Shown: in pieces, positions 1 to 10,400 of the stretch
How positions within the stretch are numbered: the first letter of the stretch is position 1
Layout of the letters: each line of letters begins with the position of its first letter
Source of the DNA: Roseiarcus sp963741405
GTDB taxonomy: Bacteria > Pseudomonadota > Alphaproteobacteria > Rhizobiales > Beijerinckiaceae
Assembly: GCA_963741405.1 (NCBI GenBank)
Contig: CAVUHX010000037.1
Coordinates: 62,001 to 126,000, forward strand
Direction: 5' to 3'
Length of the DNA stretch: 64,000 bases
Made by a program: the position numbers and the translations under genes
The notes under the pieces: generated by a model
Seen by the model: the letters and a program-made list of their open reading frames with translations, nothing else
Told to the model about the DNA's origin: nothing
The model's database searches: none

Positions 1-2
1 GC

Positions 3-1151
3 CCGCCGCGCCTTTACGGAGGCACCGAGCGCATCGTCTCTTACCTGACCGAGGAGCTGGTGCGGCAGGGTCACGACGTGACCCTGTTCGCCAGCGGCGA
101 CTCCTGCACCTCCGCCCGGCTCGTCTCCTTCTGCGACACCGCTTTACGGCTCGACCCGCGCATCAAGGATCCGATTCCGCCCCACGTCGTCATGCTCGAC
201 CGCGTTCGCGCCCTGGCCGGCGCGTTCGACGTCCTCCATTTCCATGTCGACGTCCTGCATTATCCGCTGATCCGAGACTTCGCCGACAAGACCATCACGA
301 CACTGCACGGTCGGCTGGACCTTCCGGAGCTCAGGGGCGTTTATTCCACCTTCGCTCATGTGCCGCTCGTGTCGATCTCCAGCGATCAGCGCAGGCCGAT
401 GCCACCGGCGAACTGGGTCGGCATGGTCCATCACGGGTTGCCCGCGGATCTGCTGCCGTTCAGCCCTTCGCCCAAGGGCGACTACCTGGCTTTCCTTGGC
501 CGTATTTCACCGGAAAAGGGTCCGGCGAAGGCTATCGAAATTGCGACGCGGGTCGGACGAAAACTGAAAATGGCAGCAAAGATCGACCGCGTCGATCAGG
601 CCTATTGGGAGGAGACGATCAAACCGCTGGTTGACGCCCATCCGAACGTCGAATTCGTCGGCGAGATCACGGAACGCGAAAAACCCAGGTTTCTCGGCGA
701 GGCCGCAGCCCTGCTGTTTCCGATCGAATGGCCGGAGCCCTTTGGGCTCGTCATGATCGAGGCGATGGCCTGCGGGACCCCCGTGATCGCGTTCCCGTCG
801 GGATCGGCTCCCGAAGTCATCGACGATGGGGTTTCGGGCTATCTGGTCGACGATGTCGGCGAGGCCGTGCAGGCGGTACGACGCATCGAGCGCTTCGATC
901 GCAGGCAGGCGCGAGCCTGCTTCGAGCGCCGCTTCACGATCGACCGCGTCGCCCGCGATTACGTGAACATCTACCGCGGTCTGCCTGAGGTGCGCATCAC
1001 GGCCGCACCCCGCGTCCGCCTCGTGAAAAGCTGGAGATCGCCGGTCGCTCCGACGGTCAGCGTCTTCGACGAGATTGCGCGTCCGCGCGCCGTTTCCGCG
1101 CCCGCCCTGATGCGGTTCCCGACACATCCGCACGCGGCGCCGAACGACTAA
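3..1151 (+). CDS. Glycosyltransferase family 4 (5' end outside window)
   Basis: The frame is open from base 3 and begins inside the N-terminal Rossmann domain, with a glycine-rich PPRLYGGTERIV stretch typical of the donor-loop region of GT4 enzymes, so the true start lies before the window. The C-terminal half has the GT4 nucleotide-sugar site: FLGRISPEKG and EPFGLVMIEAMACGTPVIAF, the E-x7-E element that binds the donor. These enzymes move a sugar from a nucleotide-sugar to an acceptor in the cytoplasm; the acceptor cannot be read from sequence. The gene converges on a debranching-type glucosidase only 10 bp away, which hints at storage or surface polysaccharide metabolism (inference). The tail after about residue 320 is low-complexity and not part of the fold. 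Confidence 0.85.
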   Translation, partial: PPRLYGGTERIVSYLTEELVRQGHDVTLFASGDSCTSARLVSFCDTALRLDPRIKDPIPPHVVMLDRVRALAGAFDVLHFHVDVLHYPLIRDFADKTITTLHGRLDLPELRGVYSTFAHVPLVSISSDQRRPMPPANWVGMVHHGLPADLLPFSPSPKGDYLAFLGRISPEKGPAKAIEIATRVGRKLKMAAKIDRVDQAYWEETIKPLVDAHPNVEFVGEITEREKPRFLGEAAALLFPIEWPEPFGLVMIEAMACGTPVIAFPSGSAPEVIDDGVSGYLVDDVGEAVQAVRRIERFDRRQARACFERRFTIDRVARDYVNIYRGLPEVRITAAPRVRLVKSWRSPVAPTVSVFDEIARPRAVSAPALMRFPTHPHAAPND

Positions 1152-1161
1152 CGCTGCGCGG

Positions 1162-3405
1162 TTAGTTGATTGTGAGGACGCCGACCGACCCTCGTCGTTC
1201 GAGCACGTCCACGATCACGTGCCGCTCCGAGCGGCGCAGGGCGACGTCGGCGCTGCCGCCCGCCATCGCCAGTCCGCGCAGGATGACCTGGTCGACAAAC
1301 CGGGGAAGGATCGGTTCACGAAAGGTGACCCGCTGCACCTCGGTGTCGAAGGCGAGGCCCGCGCAGGATTGCAGGAGATGGAGGGGGGCGGCCGCCGCCC
1401 AGGCCTGCGGCATGCACGCCACGGGATAAAAAGTTGGCCCGCGCGTCTTCTGGCGCGGAAACCCGCAGAAGAGCTCCGGCAGGCGGCGCAGGTCGACGTA
1501 GGTCGACGCGGAGAACAGGCTTTCGAAGACCGTGGCGGCCTCGCGGCGAAAGCCGTAGCCGGCGAATCCGGCGGCGATCAAGGCATTGTCATGCGGCCAA
1601 ACGGAGCCGTTGTGATAGCTCATCGGATTGTAGCGCGCTTCGGTTGAAGCGACCGTGCGGATTCCCCATCCGCAGAAGCATGCGCTGCCCATCAGGGTGC
1701 GGACAACGGACTTTGCGCGTTCGGGATAGGCGACGCCGGCAAAGAGAGCGTGGCCCGCGTTGGAAGCGCGGACGCGGCACGGTTTCTTGTCGCCATCGAG
1801 CGCAAGGATGTACGTGCCGAGCGCCGGGTCGAAAAACTGACTGTCGAAGCGGGAGCGGATCGCATCGGCCTTGTCCCGGCAAGCGACCGCGCGCATGGGA
1901 TCCCCCAGCCGCAATGCGATTTGCCCGGCCGACCGCCACGCCGCGTAGACGTAAGCCTGCACCTCGACGAGGGCGATCGGGCCTTGGGCCAGGCGCCCAT
2001 CGGCGTGAAAGATCGCATCGTGGCTGTCTTTCCACCCCTGGTTCGCCAGGCCGTGGCCGGTCCGCCTTTCGTATTCGACGAAGCCGTCGCCGTCCCGATC
2101 GCCATAGCGACCAATCCATTCGAGAGCCGCCAAGACGTGCGGCCAGAGCCGGCCGATGGTCTCGACGTCGCCCGTCCGCTCGAGATACTGACCGGCGAGC
2201 ATGACGAAGAGAGGCGTCGAATCGACACTGCCGTAATAGCGACCGAACGGCACCTCCCCCAGATCCGCCATCTCGCCGTGCCGCGCCTCGTGGAGAATCT
2301 TGCCTGGCTCCGCGTCGGCCGAATCGTCGGTCGCAGTGGCCTGGGTCGCGGCAAGATGAAGGAGGACGCCGCGCGCCACACTCGGATCCAGCCAAAGCAT
2401 TTCGAGCGCCGTGATGATGGCGTCGCGCCCGAACACCGCGCTGAACCACGGAATGCCAGCATAGGGATACAGGCCTTCTGGCAGCCTGGTCATCAGCATG
2501 TAGAGGTCGGCTACGCTGCGGCGGGCGGCCTCGTTGAAGATGTCATTCGAGGTTTCGACCGAGGCAGCGCCCGACGAGGCCGCGCGCAGCTCGCGCCGCG
2601 CGTCGCGCAGGCCGATGAAAAACGCGCGCAGCGGCGGAAGGGGCAATTCCTCGTGCCGGCAGACGATTTCGATGAAAATCGACACCGATTCCCTGGGACC
2701 GAACTCGAGCGCAAAGACCGCCTGACGCTCCGAGAGAATCGCCGGCCTGGGATCGAACCGCAGCGTCGTCGACCGGCGCCGCTCGTCGAGTCCGACGTAG
2801 CTCAGCGTCACTGCCTCCTCGTCGACGACGGGATCCTTGACCTCGCCGCGCCGCTTCCGGTGCATGCCGCGAACCTCGAAAAGATCAGCGAAGTCCGCGG
2901 CAAAAGCGACGCCGACCCGAACGCGGCGCCGTCGCACATCGAAGTTCCGAACGCTCAGGCGCTCGAAGCAGCTCGCCCGCCACAGAAACCTGGACCGCCG
3001 CAGGTGGATGAGATCGTGTTCGATTTTCTCGTGGTTTTGATCGTCGAAAAGGTCCGGATTGGTCAGGTCGCAGGTGAGTGTCGCGTTGTCGTCACGCAGT
3101 GTCGAGCTCAGGAGCAAGGGCCGCGCCCCCTCGACGCTCACGGTGAAGTGAGAAAGGTGGCGCGTGTCCCGGTGATAGAGGCCCTCCGCGCTTCCCGGGC
3201 CGGACAGCGCATCGCCAGTATTGTCGAAGACTCCGAACGAGTCGCCGTGCTTCAGGATGAGTCTCCGCACGTCCAAAAGCGAGGCGGCCGCCGTTATCGC
3301 AAACGACTCGTGCAACCCCGCCGCAGCGCTCTTCTCGGCCGTTTTTCCGGCCGGTCGCGCGTTTGGGGTCTGATCTGCGCCCTCGCCCATCCGTCGCTCG
3401 TTCAT
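1162..3405 (-). CDS. Amylo-alpha-1,6-glucosidase / glycogen-debranching-type glucosidase
   Basis: A 747-aa cytoplasmic enzyme. An N-terminal beta-sandwich domain of the debranching-enzyme type (about residues 45-300, with the motif KHGDSFGVFDNTGD) is followed by a six-hairpin glucosidase domain (about 330-740) containing GIPWFSAVFGRDAIIT, RYYGSVDSTPLFVML and NQGWKDSHDAI, characteristic of bacterial amylo-alpha-1,6-glucosidases. The family hydrolyses alpha-1,6 or related glucosidic links in glycogen-like polymers. The ATG at 3405 is chosen because upstream in-frame codons overlap the divergent ychF gene and look non-coding. The 223-bp gap to ychF is the likely divergent promoter region. The exact substrate is not determinable from sequence. 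Confidence 0.85.
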   Translation of the reverse strand: MNERRMGEGADQTPNARPAGKTAEKSAAAGLHESFAITAAASLLDVRRLILKHGDSFGVFDNTGDALSGPGSAEGLYHRDTRHLSHFTVSVEGARPLLLSSTLRDDNATLTCDLTNPDLFDDQNHEKIEHDLIHLRRSRFLWRASCFERLSVRNFDVRRRRVRVGVAFAADFADLFEVRGMHRKRRGEVKDPVVDEEAVTLSYVGLDERRRSTTLRFDPRPAILSERQAVFALEFGPRESVSIFIEIVCRHEELPLPPLRAFFIGLRDARRELRAASSGAASVETSNDIFNEAARRSVADLYMLMTRLPEGLYPYAGIPWFSAVFGRDAIITALEMLWLDPSVARGVLLHLAATQATATDDSADAEPGKILHEARHGEMADLGEVPFGRYYGSVDSTPLFVMLAGQYLERTGDVETIGRLWPHVLAALEWIGRYGDRDGDGFVEYERRTGHGLANQGWKDSHDAIFHADGRLAQGPIALVEVQAYVYAAWRSAGQIALRLGDPMRAVACRDKADAIRSRFDSQFFDPALGTYILALDGDKKPCRVRASNAGHALFAGVAYPERAKSVVRTLMGSACFCGWGIRTVASTEARYNPMSYHNGSVWPHDNALIAAGFAGYGFRREAATVFESLFSASTYVDLRRLPELFCGFPRQKTRGPTFYPVACMPQAWAAAAPLHLLQSCAGLAFDTEVQRVTFREPILPRFVDQVILRGLAMAGGSADVALRRSERHVIVDVLERRGSVGVLTIN

Positions 3406-3628
3406 CGTCGGTTCGAACTCGAACGCGAATCGCGCCCGCAGGAAGCAACCTCGCCCCCGGCGCCAAGAGTGTTGTCGGTCTTTCAAGGCGGTTGTCGGGC
3501 GAAACCTGACCCAAAAGGCGGCGCCTGTAATTCGGCCCGCAGATGAGTCTTTCGGAGTCGGCACTTGCGTTTTGCCCGCGCTCCTTGCATAGGGCCCGCC
3601 GGCTTCCGGTAGAACAGGCTTCGCATCC

Positions 3629-4726
3629 ATGGGTTTCAAATGCGGCATCGTCGGCTTGCCGAACGTCGGCAAATCGACGCTCTTCAACGCGTTGACGCAG
3701 ACCGCCGCGGCCCAGGCGGCCAATTATCCGTTCTGCACGATCGAGCCCAACGTCGGAGAGGTTGCGGTGCCGGACCCGCGGCTGACGGCTCTGGCGGAGA
3801 TCGCGGGCTCGAAGGAAATCATCCCGACGCGCCTCACCTTCGTCGACATCGCCGGCCTCGTGCGCGGCGCCTCGAAGGGCGAAGGGCTCGGCAACCAGTT
3901 CCTCGCCAACATCCGGGAATGCGACGCTATCGCCCATGTCGTCCGGTGCTTCGAGGACGGAGATGTCACCCATGTCGAGGGCCGCATTGATCCGCTCTCG
4001 GACATCGCCACGATCGAAACTGAGCTGATGCTGGCGGACCTCGAGGGCCTCGAACGGCGGATCGGCGCCATGGAAAAGAAGGCCAAGGGGGCCGACAAGG
4101 AAGCAAAGGAGCTTCTTGCGCTCGCCGAGCGCAGCCTGGCGGAACTGCGCGACGGCCGGCCCGCGCGCGCCGCGGGCGTGAGCCGGGAGGACCACGATCT
4201 CTTCCAGTCGCTTGGCCTTCTTTCGTCGAAGCCGGTTCTTTACGTCTGCAATGTCGAGGAGGCTTCGGCCGACACAGGCAACGCGTATTCCGGGTGGGTG
4301 AAGGGGCGGGCCGCCAAAGAGGGAGCGGTCGCGGTCGTCGTGTCCGCCAAGATCGAAAGCGAGATCGCCGTCCTGCCGGAAGGCGAGCAGAAAGATTATC
4401 TCGAGGCCGTCGGTCTCCATGAGCCGGGTCTGAACCGCGTTATCCGCGCCGGTTACGATCTTCTTCACCTCGTCACCTTCTTCACCGTCGGCCCGAAGGA
4501 AGCGCGGGCCTGGACGGTGGAGAAAGGGGCGAAAGCCCCGCAGGCGGCCGGCGTCATCCACACCGATTTCGAGAAAGGATTCATCCGCGCCGAGACGATC
4601 GCCTACGAAGACTACGTGGCCAGTCGCGGCGAGGCGGGGGCGCGCGAGGCCGGCAAGTTCCGCCTCGAGGGCAAGGACTACGCCGTCGCCGACGGCGACG
4701 TCCTCCACTTCCGGTTCGCCAACTGA
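3629..4726 (+). CDS. ychF: Ribosome-binding ATPase YchF (Obg-like)
   Basis: A 365-aa full-length YchF. The P-loop GLPNVGKS lies at residues 9-16, followed by the DIAGLVRGASKGEGLG switch region. The base-specificity motif reads NVEE instead of the GTPase NKxD, which explains the ATP preference of this family. A coiled-coil arm occupies roughly 130-200 and a C-terminal TGS domain ends in VADGDVLHFRF. YchF binds 70S ribosomes and hydrolyses ATP; it influences translation and stress responses. The gene is usually found beside pth in other bacteria, but no pth is present here. Confidence 0.97.
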   Translation: MGFKCGIVGLPNVGKSTLFNALTQTAAAQAANYPFCTIEPNVGEVAVPDPRLTALAEIAGSKEIIPTRLTFVDIAGLVRGASKGEGLGNQFLANIRECDAIAHVVRCFEDGDVTHVEGRIDPLSDIATIETELMLADLEGLERRIGAMEKKAKGADKEAKELLALAERSLAELRDGRPARAAGVSREDHDLFQSLGLLSSKPVLYVCNVEEASADTGNAYSGWVKGRAAKEGAVAVVVSAKIESEIAVLPEGEQKDYLEAVGLHEPGLNRVIRAGYDLLHLVTFFTVGPKEARAWTVEKGAKAPQAAGVIHTDFEKGFIRAETIAYEDYVASRGEAGAREAGKFRLEGKDYAVADGDVLHFRFAN

Positions 4727-4946
4727 GCGCCCACGCCGAACGACGTTCTCACCTTTTCGAGCCGCGCGCCGGCCGCCCGCGAAATGCAGGAAAATAGGTC
4801 CCATCGCCGCTCCGGCTAGGATTCTCCGGCATGAACGGCTAGGTTGGCCGCGCCGCAGCGGGGCGACCGAAGCGGCCGGGGGCGCGTGGTTGCCCCAACT
4901 TCGGGGGAGAACGCTCCGCTTCCCAACTCTATCTGAGGGACATCCA

Positions 4947-5771
4947 ATGGCACTCGATCTCGTCGGTTTGGTATCCCAGATCCTCACGCCGCAACTCGTC
5001 GGCAGCCTAGCGCGAGCGGTCGGCATCAACGAAGCGGTGGCGCAGAAGCTTGTCAACGCCGCGATTCCGGTTGTTCTCGGCGCGCTCGCCACGACGGCGG
5101 CGGCGCCCGGCGGCGCCCAGAAATTGGTCGACGCCGTCTCGAACTCGGACCCCGATCTTCTCACGAAACTTTCCGGCGCGATCAGCAGCGGAAATGCTGG
5201 CGCGCTTGGCGGAGGCGCAAGTCTGATCGGCGGCCTGTTGGGCGGCTCGGGTCTGTCGAGCATCGTCGGCGCGCTGAGCCAGTATTCCGGCGCACCGCAG
5301 GGCGCGGCCCAATCGACGATCGGCGCCGTGGCGCAAGCGGCTGTCGGCGCGATTGGCCAGCAGGACCCGTCCAACTGGTCGGACCCTTCCTCGCTCGCGG
5401 CGATGTTCGGCGCTCAGAAGAATGCGATCGCCGCTGCTCTTCCGGGCGAACTTTCAAGCGCACTCGGTGCGACCGGTCTGCTCGCCGGTCTCGGCGGGCT
5501 CGGCGCGGCCGCGACCAGGCCGGCGAGTTCAGCCGCGTCCAGCGCCGCGACTGCGGCAAGCGCGGCGGCCAGCACCGCTGCGCGGACGCCGGCGGCCGCG
5601 AGCTCCAGCGGGTTCCCGATGTGGGCGATCATTCTTCTGATCGTCATCGTTCTCGCGGCGATCTGGTGGTTCATGAGCCAGAGGGAGAAGCCGGCCGAAC
5701 CGGCGAAGCAGGGGATGCTGCCGCCGACCGTCGGGTTCGCTCTTGCGCAACTGCCTGAGTTTCACGCCTGA
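4947..5771 (+). CDS. DUF937-family protein with C-terminal membrane anchor
   Basis: A 274-aa protein. The ATG at 4947 has a GAGGGA ribosome-binding site 6 bp upstream and is preferred to the first possible start at 4890. Residues about 1-180 form a glycine/alanine-rich helical domain of the DUF937 (YidB-like) type, followed by an Ala/Ser/Thr-rich linker. One strong transmembrane helix near residues 230-250 (MWAIILLIVIVLAAIWWFM) precedes a short charged tail. DUF937 proteins have no settled function. The gene is followed closely by the lipoprotein hydrolase gene and may be cotranscribed with it. Confidence 0.75.
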   Translation: MALDLVGLVSQILTPQLVGSLARAVGINEAVAQKLVNAAIPVVLGALATTAAAPGGAQKLVDAVSNSDPDLLTKLSGAISSGNAGALGGGASLIGGLLGGSGLSSIVGALSQYSGAPQGAAQSTIGAVAQAAVGAIGQQDPSNWSDPSSLAAMFGAQKNAIAAALPGELSSALGATGLLAGLGGLGAAATRPASSAASSAATAASAAASTAARTPAAASSSGFPMWAIILLIVIVLAAIWWFMSQREKPAEPAKQGMLPPTVGFALAQLPEFHA

Positions 5772-5815
5772 GGGGAAATGCAATTGCAAGGGGGCGGGTG
5801 TTGAGGAGCAAGAGC

Positions 5816-7057
5816 GTGGACGCGGCTGAGACCAACAGGGCGCCGCCGCGCCCGCGCCTTGTCGTTCTGGCGGCGTTCGCGATGTCGATGATGGTTGTCG
5901 GCTGCTCGAGCAGGCCTTATGGCGGCCTCGTCGTCGGGACGACCGTGCCCGGCGCCCACACGGTCGACCTTCTCGTCGCGACCACCCGGGCCCCCGTCGT
6001 CGAACCGCCGGGCGTCATGTTCGGCGGCGCCCGCGGGAAAGGCCTGCAGTTCGCGGATATCGTCGTCTCCGTGCCTCCCGACAGCGCGCGCAAGGCCGGC
6101 GAGGTCCAGTGGCCCTCGCGGGCGCCGGGCGATCCTTCGCACGACTTCGTGACCTTGCGCGCCGAACGTATGGACCTGGCGCAGGCAAGAGCCGACTTCA
6201 ACGCCCGGGTGCTGCGCACGCCCGGGCGCAAGGTGCTTGTTTTCGTGCACGGTTACAACACCCGCTTCGAGGAAGCCGTCTACCGCTTCGCCCAGATCGT
6301 CCACGACGCCGGCGTCGACGTGGCGCCGGTGCTGTTCACCTGGCCCTCCGGCGGAAGTGCGATCGACTACGTCTACGATCGCGACAGCGCGGTGTATTCG
6401 CGGGACGCGCTGGAGACAGTGCTGCAGGCTCTGGCGAACAACCCGAATGTCGGATCGATCTCCATCCTCGCGCATTCGATGGGCAACTATCTCGCCGTCG
6501 AGGCGCTGAGGCAGATGTCGATCCGCGATCGTGGCTTGCCACCCAAGATCCGGGACGTGATGCTGGCGTCGCCGGACATCGACACCGATGTGTTTCGCCG
6601 CCAGATCGCCGAAATCGACACGGAGCCCAGGCCGGCCCAGTTCACCTTGTTCGTCTCGCGAGACGACAAGGCGCTCGGCCTGTCGAGTTTCCTGGCGCGC
6701 GATTCGACCCGCCTCGGCGCGCTGGATCCGACGAAGGAGCCGTATTCCACCATGCTGAAAGACGCGCGGGTGCAAGTCGTCGATCTGACCAGCGTGGCTT
6801 CCAACGACGCCGCCAACCACAGCAAGTTCGCCACGGGCGAGGTGGTCGCGGCGATCGGCGCCCGTCTGGCCGAGGGACAGACTCTGAGCGACGGCAAGCC
6901 GGGCCTGGTGGAATCGCTGGGCGCCTTCACCGGAGGCGCCATCGGCACGGCCGCCAGCGTCGCCACCGGCGCGATCACGGCCCCGGCGCGGCTCGTCGAC
7001 CCGACCGCAAACGAGAAGTCCGTCGACACCGCCGCGCAATCCGTCATGCTCAAGTAA
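5816..7057 (+). CDS. DUF900-type alpha/beta hydrolase lipoprotein
   Basis: A serine alpha/beta hydrolase of about 413 aa. It carries an oxyanion-side motif VFVHGYNTRFEEAVYRF and a nucleophile elbow AHSMGNYLA. The N-terminus has a short basic stretch, a hydrophobic segment and a lipobox-like MVVGCSS, so it is probably a lipoprotein exported to the envelope. The GTG at 5816 is preferred to 5798 because GAGGAG at 5803-5808 is correctly placed in front of it. The domain matches the DUF900 hydrolase group whose substrates are unknown. The C-terminal 60 residues are glycine/alanine-rich and probably flexible. Confidence 0.8.
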   Translation: MDAAETNRAPPRPRLVVLAAFAMSMMVVGCSSRPYGGLVVGTTVPGAHTVDLLVATTRAPVVEPPGVMFGGARGKGLQFADIVVSVPPDSARKAGEVQWPSRAPGDPSHDFVTLRAERMDLAQARADFNARVLRTPGRKVLVFVHGYNTRFEEAVYRFAQIVHDAGVDVAPVLFTWPSGGSAIDYVYDRDSAVYSRDALETVLQALANNPNVGSISILAHSMGNYLAVEALRQMSIRDRGLPPKIRDVMLASPDIDTDVFRRQIAEIDTEPRPAQFTLFVSRDDKALGLSSFLARDSTRLGALDPTKEPYSTMLKDARVQVVDLTSVASNDAANHSKFATGEVVAAIGARLAEGQTLSDGKPGLVESLGAFTGGAIGTAASVATGAITAPARLVDPTANEKSVDTAAQSVMLK

Positions 7058-7407
7058 GCGAGCGCGATTGATCCCTCACAAACCTCGGCGGGCGCTCCGG
7101 CGTCCGGCCTGTGTCGACGGTCGAGGGAGCCGATGTCCCGAACGGGCGAATATGTCGTCGGCCTGGGAGAACAGGCGGCCCAGCCTTCCCGCAAGCCCGT
7201 CGCCGCACTCGGTCGCCTCTGCGGAAGGCAATATGTTAACCTACGTTTTCATGGAGCTTCCGCGGCGTCCCTACACGCGTTTGCCCAATTTGGTTATAGT
7301 ATGATCAGGGCGGGCTCGCCCCCGAGCCGACAGCTGAACCCGCGAGACGAATCACAGCACGGTCCACTCACCATTCCGACACGAAACTTCTGCAGGGGTG
7401 CGCGGAG
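7058..7407. other. Intergenic region, no gene recognised
   Basis: 350 bp between the hydrolase and the cyclase gene. Short overlapping frames exist but show no recognisable protein. The segment near 7230-7310 is less GC-rich than its surroundings and is the likely promoter region for the downstream signalling gene. Confidence 0.5.
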
Positions 7408-10400
7408 ATGATAAAGTCAGGCGCCGAGCGTCGTCAGCTAACTGTCGTATTCGTCGACATTGTCAATTCGACATCGCTCAGCGCGAGCCTCGACCCCGAG
7501 GAATTCTTCGCAATCCTCAGCGCCTATCATGCGTTTTGCAATCAGCGGATAACAAGTTTCGGCGGCAATATAGCGCGCACGGTCGGCGATGGCGTCCTGG
7601 CGCACTTCGGTCTTCCGGTCGCCCATGAAGACGATTGTGAGCGCGCGGTGCACGCGGCCCTGTCGATCGCCACCGGAATCTGCGAGCGGCAATTTGAAAC
7701 AAGGGAATCCGGACTCGTGCGGTTGAGGGTGAGGATCGCCGTCAACACCGGGATTGTCGTTGTCGGTCGAATGACCGGCGAGGCCGACCACGACCGGCGG
7801 GAAGTGTTCGGGATGCCGGTGCATGTCGCGGCGCGTCTTCAGGATGTCGCACCGCCCGATCGCGTCGTCATCGGGGCAACAACGCACGAACTCGTCGGCA
7901 ATGCCTTCCGATGCGCGCCGCTGGGGAAACACAAATTCAAGGGCGTCAGCCACGACGTCGACGTTTGGCTGGTCGAGGGCGCCGCGGACAGCAAAAGCCG
8001 CTTCGCGAAGACGCCAGCGCTCTTGTCGGCTTTGGTTGGCCGCGCCTCCGAGCACGCGACCTTGCTCAAAATCTGGGACAAGGCTGTGGCGGGCGGGGGG
8101 AGCGCCGTGATCGTGTCGGGCGATCCCGGCGTCGGCAAGTCGCGACTGGTCCATGAGTTCCGGGCGGCGCTGCCGGACGAGGCAGCGGAGGTTCTGTACC
8201 TCCAGTGCTCGCGCATGCACACGAATACGCCGCTCGCGCCGGAGATCGAGCGCCTCAGACGTGCGGCCCGCGTGAGCGACAACGATACCCCTCGGGAAGT
8301 GGTCGAGAAACTGCGCAGCCTGCTCGCCCTTGCGACATCGGACGTGGAAGGCGCGCTCCGCTACTACGGCGCGCTGCTTTCCATTCCAGCATGCGAAGGG
8401 TTCGCGCCCGCCGACCTCACGTCGCCTCGCGAGCGCGAACAGGCGTTGCAGACGCTATCGGGAACGCTGCTGTCGCTCTCCCGCGTACGGCCGCTGTTGA
8501 TGATCATCGAGGACATCCAATGGATTGATCCCACAAGCCTCGAACTCGGCAGGCAAATCGTCTCCGGCATCGCATCCGAGAGAATGCTGCTCGTCGCAAC
8601 GCATCGGAGCGACAATGCGGCGCTCCCGTTTTCCGGTAGCAACCTGGTCAGGATACAGCTCGCCAAACTCGGCGACCAGGAATCCGAACAGCTCCTCGAG
8701 ACCATGCTCGGAACCGCGTCGCTGCCGCACTGGATGGTCCGAAAAATTATCGAGCGAACCGATGGCGTGCCTCTGTTCATCGAGGCGGCCGCGCAGGCGA
8801 TCAGAGAATCCGGGCTCCTGCCGATCGACAAGGATCGGGCGCTTGCGGGCAGTTCCCTGTCGGAGCTCCTGCTTCCCTCGAGCCTCCAGGATTTCCTCAC
8901 CGAGCGGCTCGACGCCCTGGGTCAAGCAAAGCGCCTGGCCCAGGTGGCGTCCGTCTTTGGACGCCAGTTCGAGTTCGACGACCTGCATTTCCTGAGCGGT
9001 GTGCCGCGCGAAGCCCTGATCGAGGGTTTGAGCAAGCTCGAGGCTGCGGGCGTGGTGCGCCGGCAAATGCGGCCCTCCGGGGCGACATTTGCTTTCAAGC
9101 ACGCGATGATAGAGGAAGCCGCATACGCCTCGATGCTCAAGGAAGAGCGCCGCAACCTTCACGCCCGCGCGGCGGTGCGGTTCAGCGCACTCGGGCCGAA
9201 CCATGACAGCAGTCAGTTGGCTGTGCTCGCGCATCACTATTCGCGCGCGGGCATGCTCACCGAAGCCATCAGCGCCTGGGTCGCGGCCGGACACGCGGCG
9301 ATGCAGCGTTCCGCATACAAGGAAGTGATCGCCAATCTGTCCGAAGGCGTGGAACTCGTCTCGAAGCTCCCGGCGTCGCCGGAGCGGTCCGAGATGGAGA
9401 TCGCGCTGCATTCGCATCTGGGAATGGCCTATGCCGCGCTCGGCGGGTGGTGGCATCCGCGAGCCGACCGGGCTTATGTTCGCGCGCTCGACCTCTCGCG
9501 CACACGTGGCTCCGTACGCGAAAAGTCGATTGTCCTCTGGGGCATGACGATCGCCAAGCTGGTCAATTGCGAGTTGTTGAAGGCGAACGAGTATGCGCAG
9601 GAGTTCCGGGACCTTGCGACCACGTCCGGCGACCGCGAAACCGAACTGATGGCGTACACGGCGACGGTGCTCGTGAACTTCTTCCTCGGCAGGTTGCGGG
9701 AAGCGCAAGTCGCGGCGAACTTCGTCATTGGGCGCTACGACCCCGGCGACCACAGCAAACTCGTCCAGATCTACCAGCACGATCCCAATATCGTCGCCCT
9801 CGTCTACGCGGGGCGGATCGAATGGCTCCTCGGAAATCCAAGCCGGGCGCGGAGCTGCAGCGAAAAAGCGCGGAAGCTGGCAAGAGAGCTGAACCATCCG
9901 TTCATGCTCGCTTTCGCGCTGATCCTCGGGGCCTGTGATCATCTCTTCGAGGGTGAGCACGCCGCCAATCTGGAGTGTGTCGAGGAAGGCCTCGCTATCG
10001 CAAAAGAATATTCGTTGCCGCTGTATGAGGTGTTTGGCCCCTTGTGGGCTATTCCGGCCTTCGCGAACCGGGATCCGAGCTTGACGACTCTGGAAGACCT
10101 GTCCAACAACCTCAACATGCTGCTCGACAATAAATACTACCTCCAGGCCGCCTTGTACCAGAGTCATCTTGCGATCGAATACGCTCGCGTCGGCGCTGCG
10201 GACAAAGCCGACGCCCTCGTTCTTTCCGCCGAATGCATCACGAAGGAGACGGGCGAGCGCTGGTTCGAGCCGGAAATGTATCGCATTCGGGCGCAACTGC
10301 TGGCCGAGAACCCGACGTCCGAGCCGTGCCAGCCGACGGAATACTTCCGGCGCGCGCTCGAGTCCGCGAGGTCCATCGGCGCGCTGGGATGGGAGCTTCG

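Noticed and set aside
3092..5374. 760-codon minus-strand frame
   Set aside because: Antisense across ychF and the DUF937 gene; no recognisable domain.
8455..10296. 613-codon minus-strand frame
   Set aside because: Shadow of the cyclase/ATPase gene.
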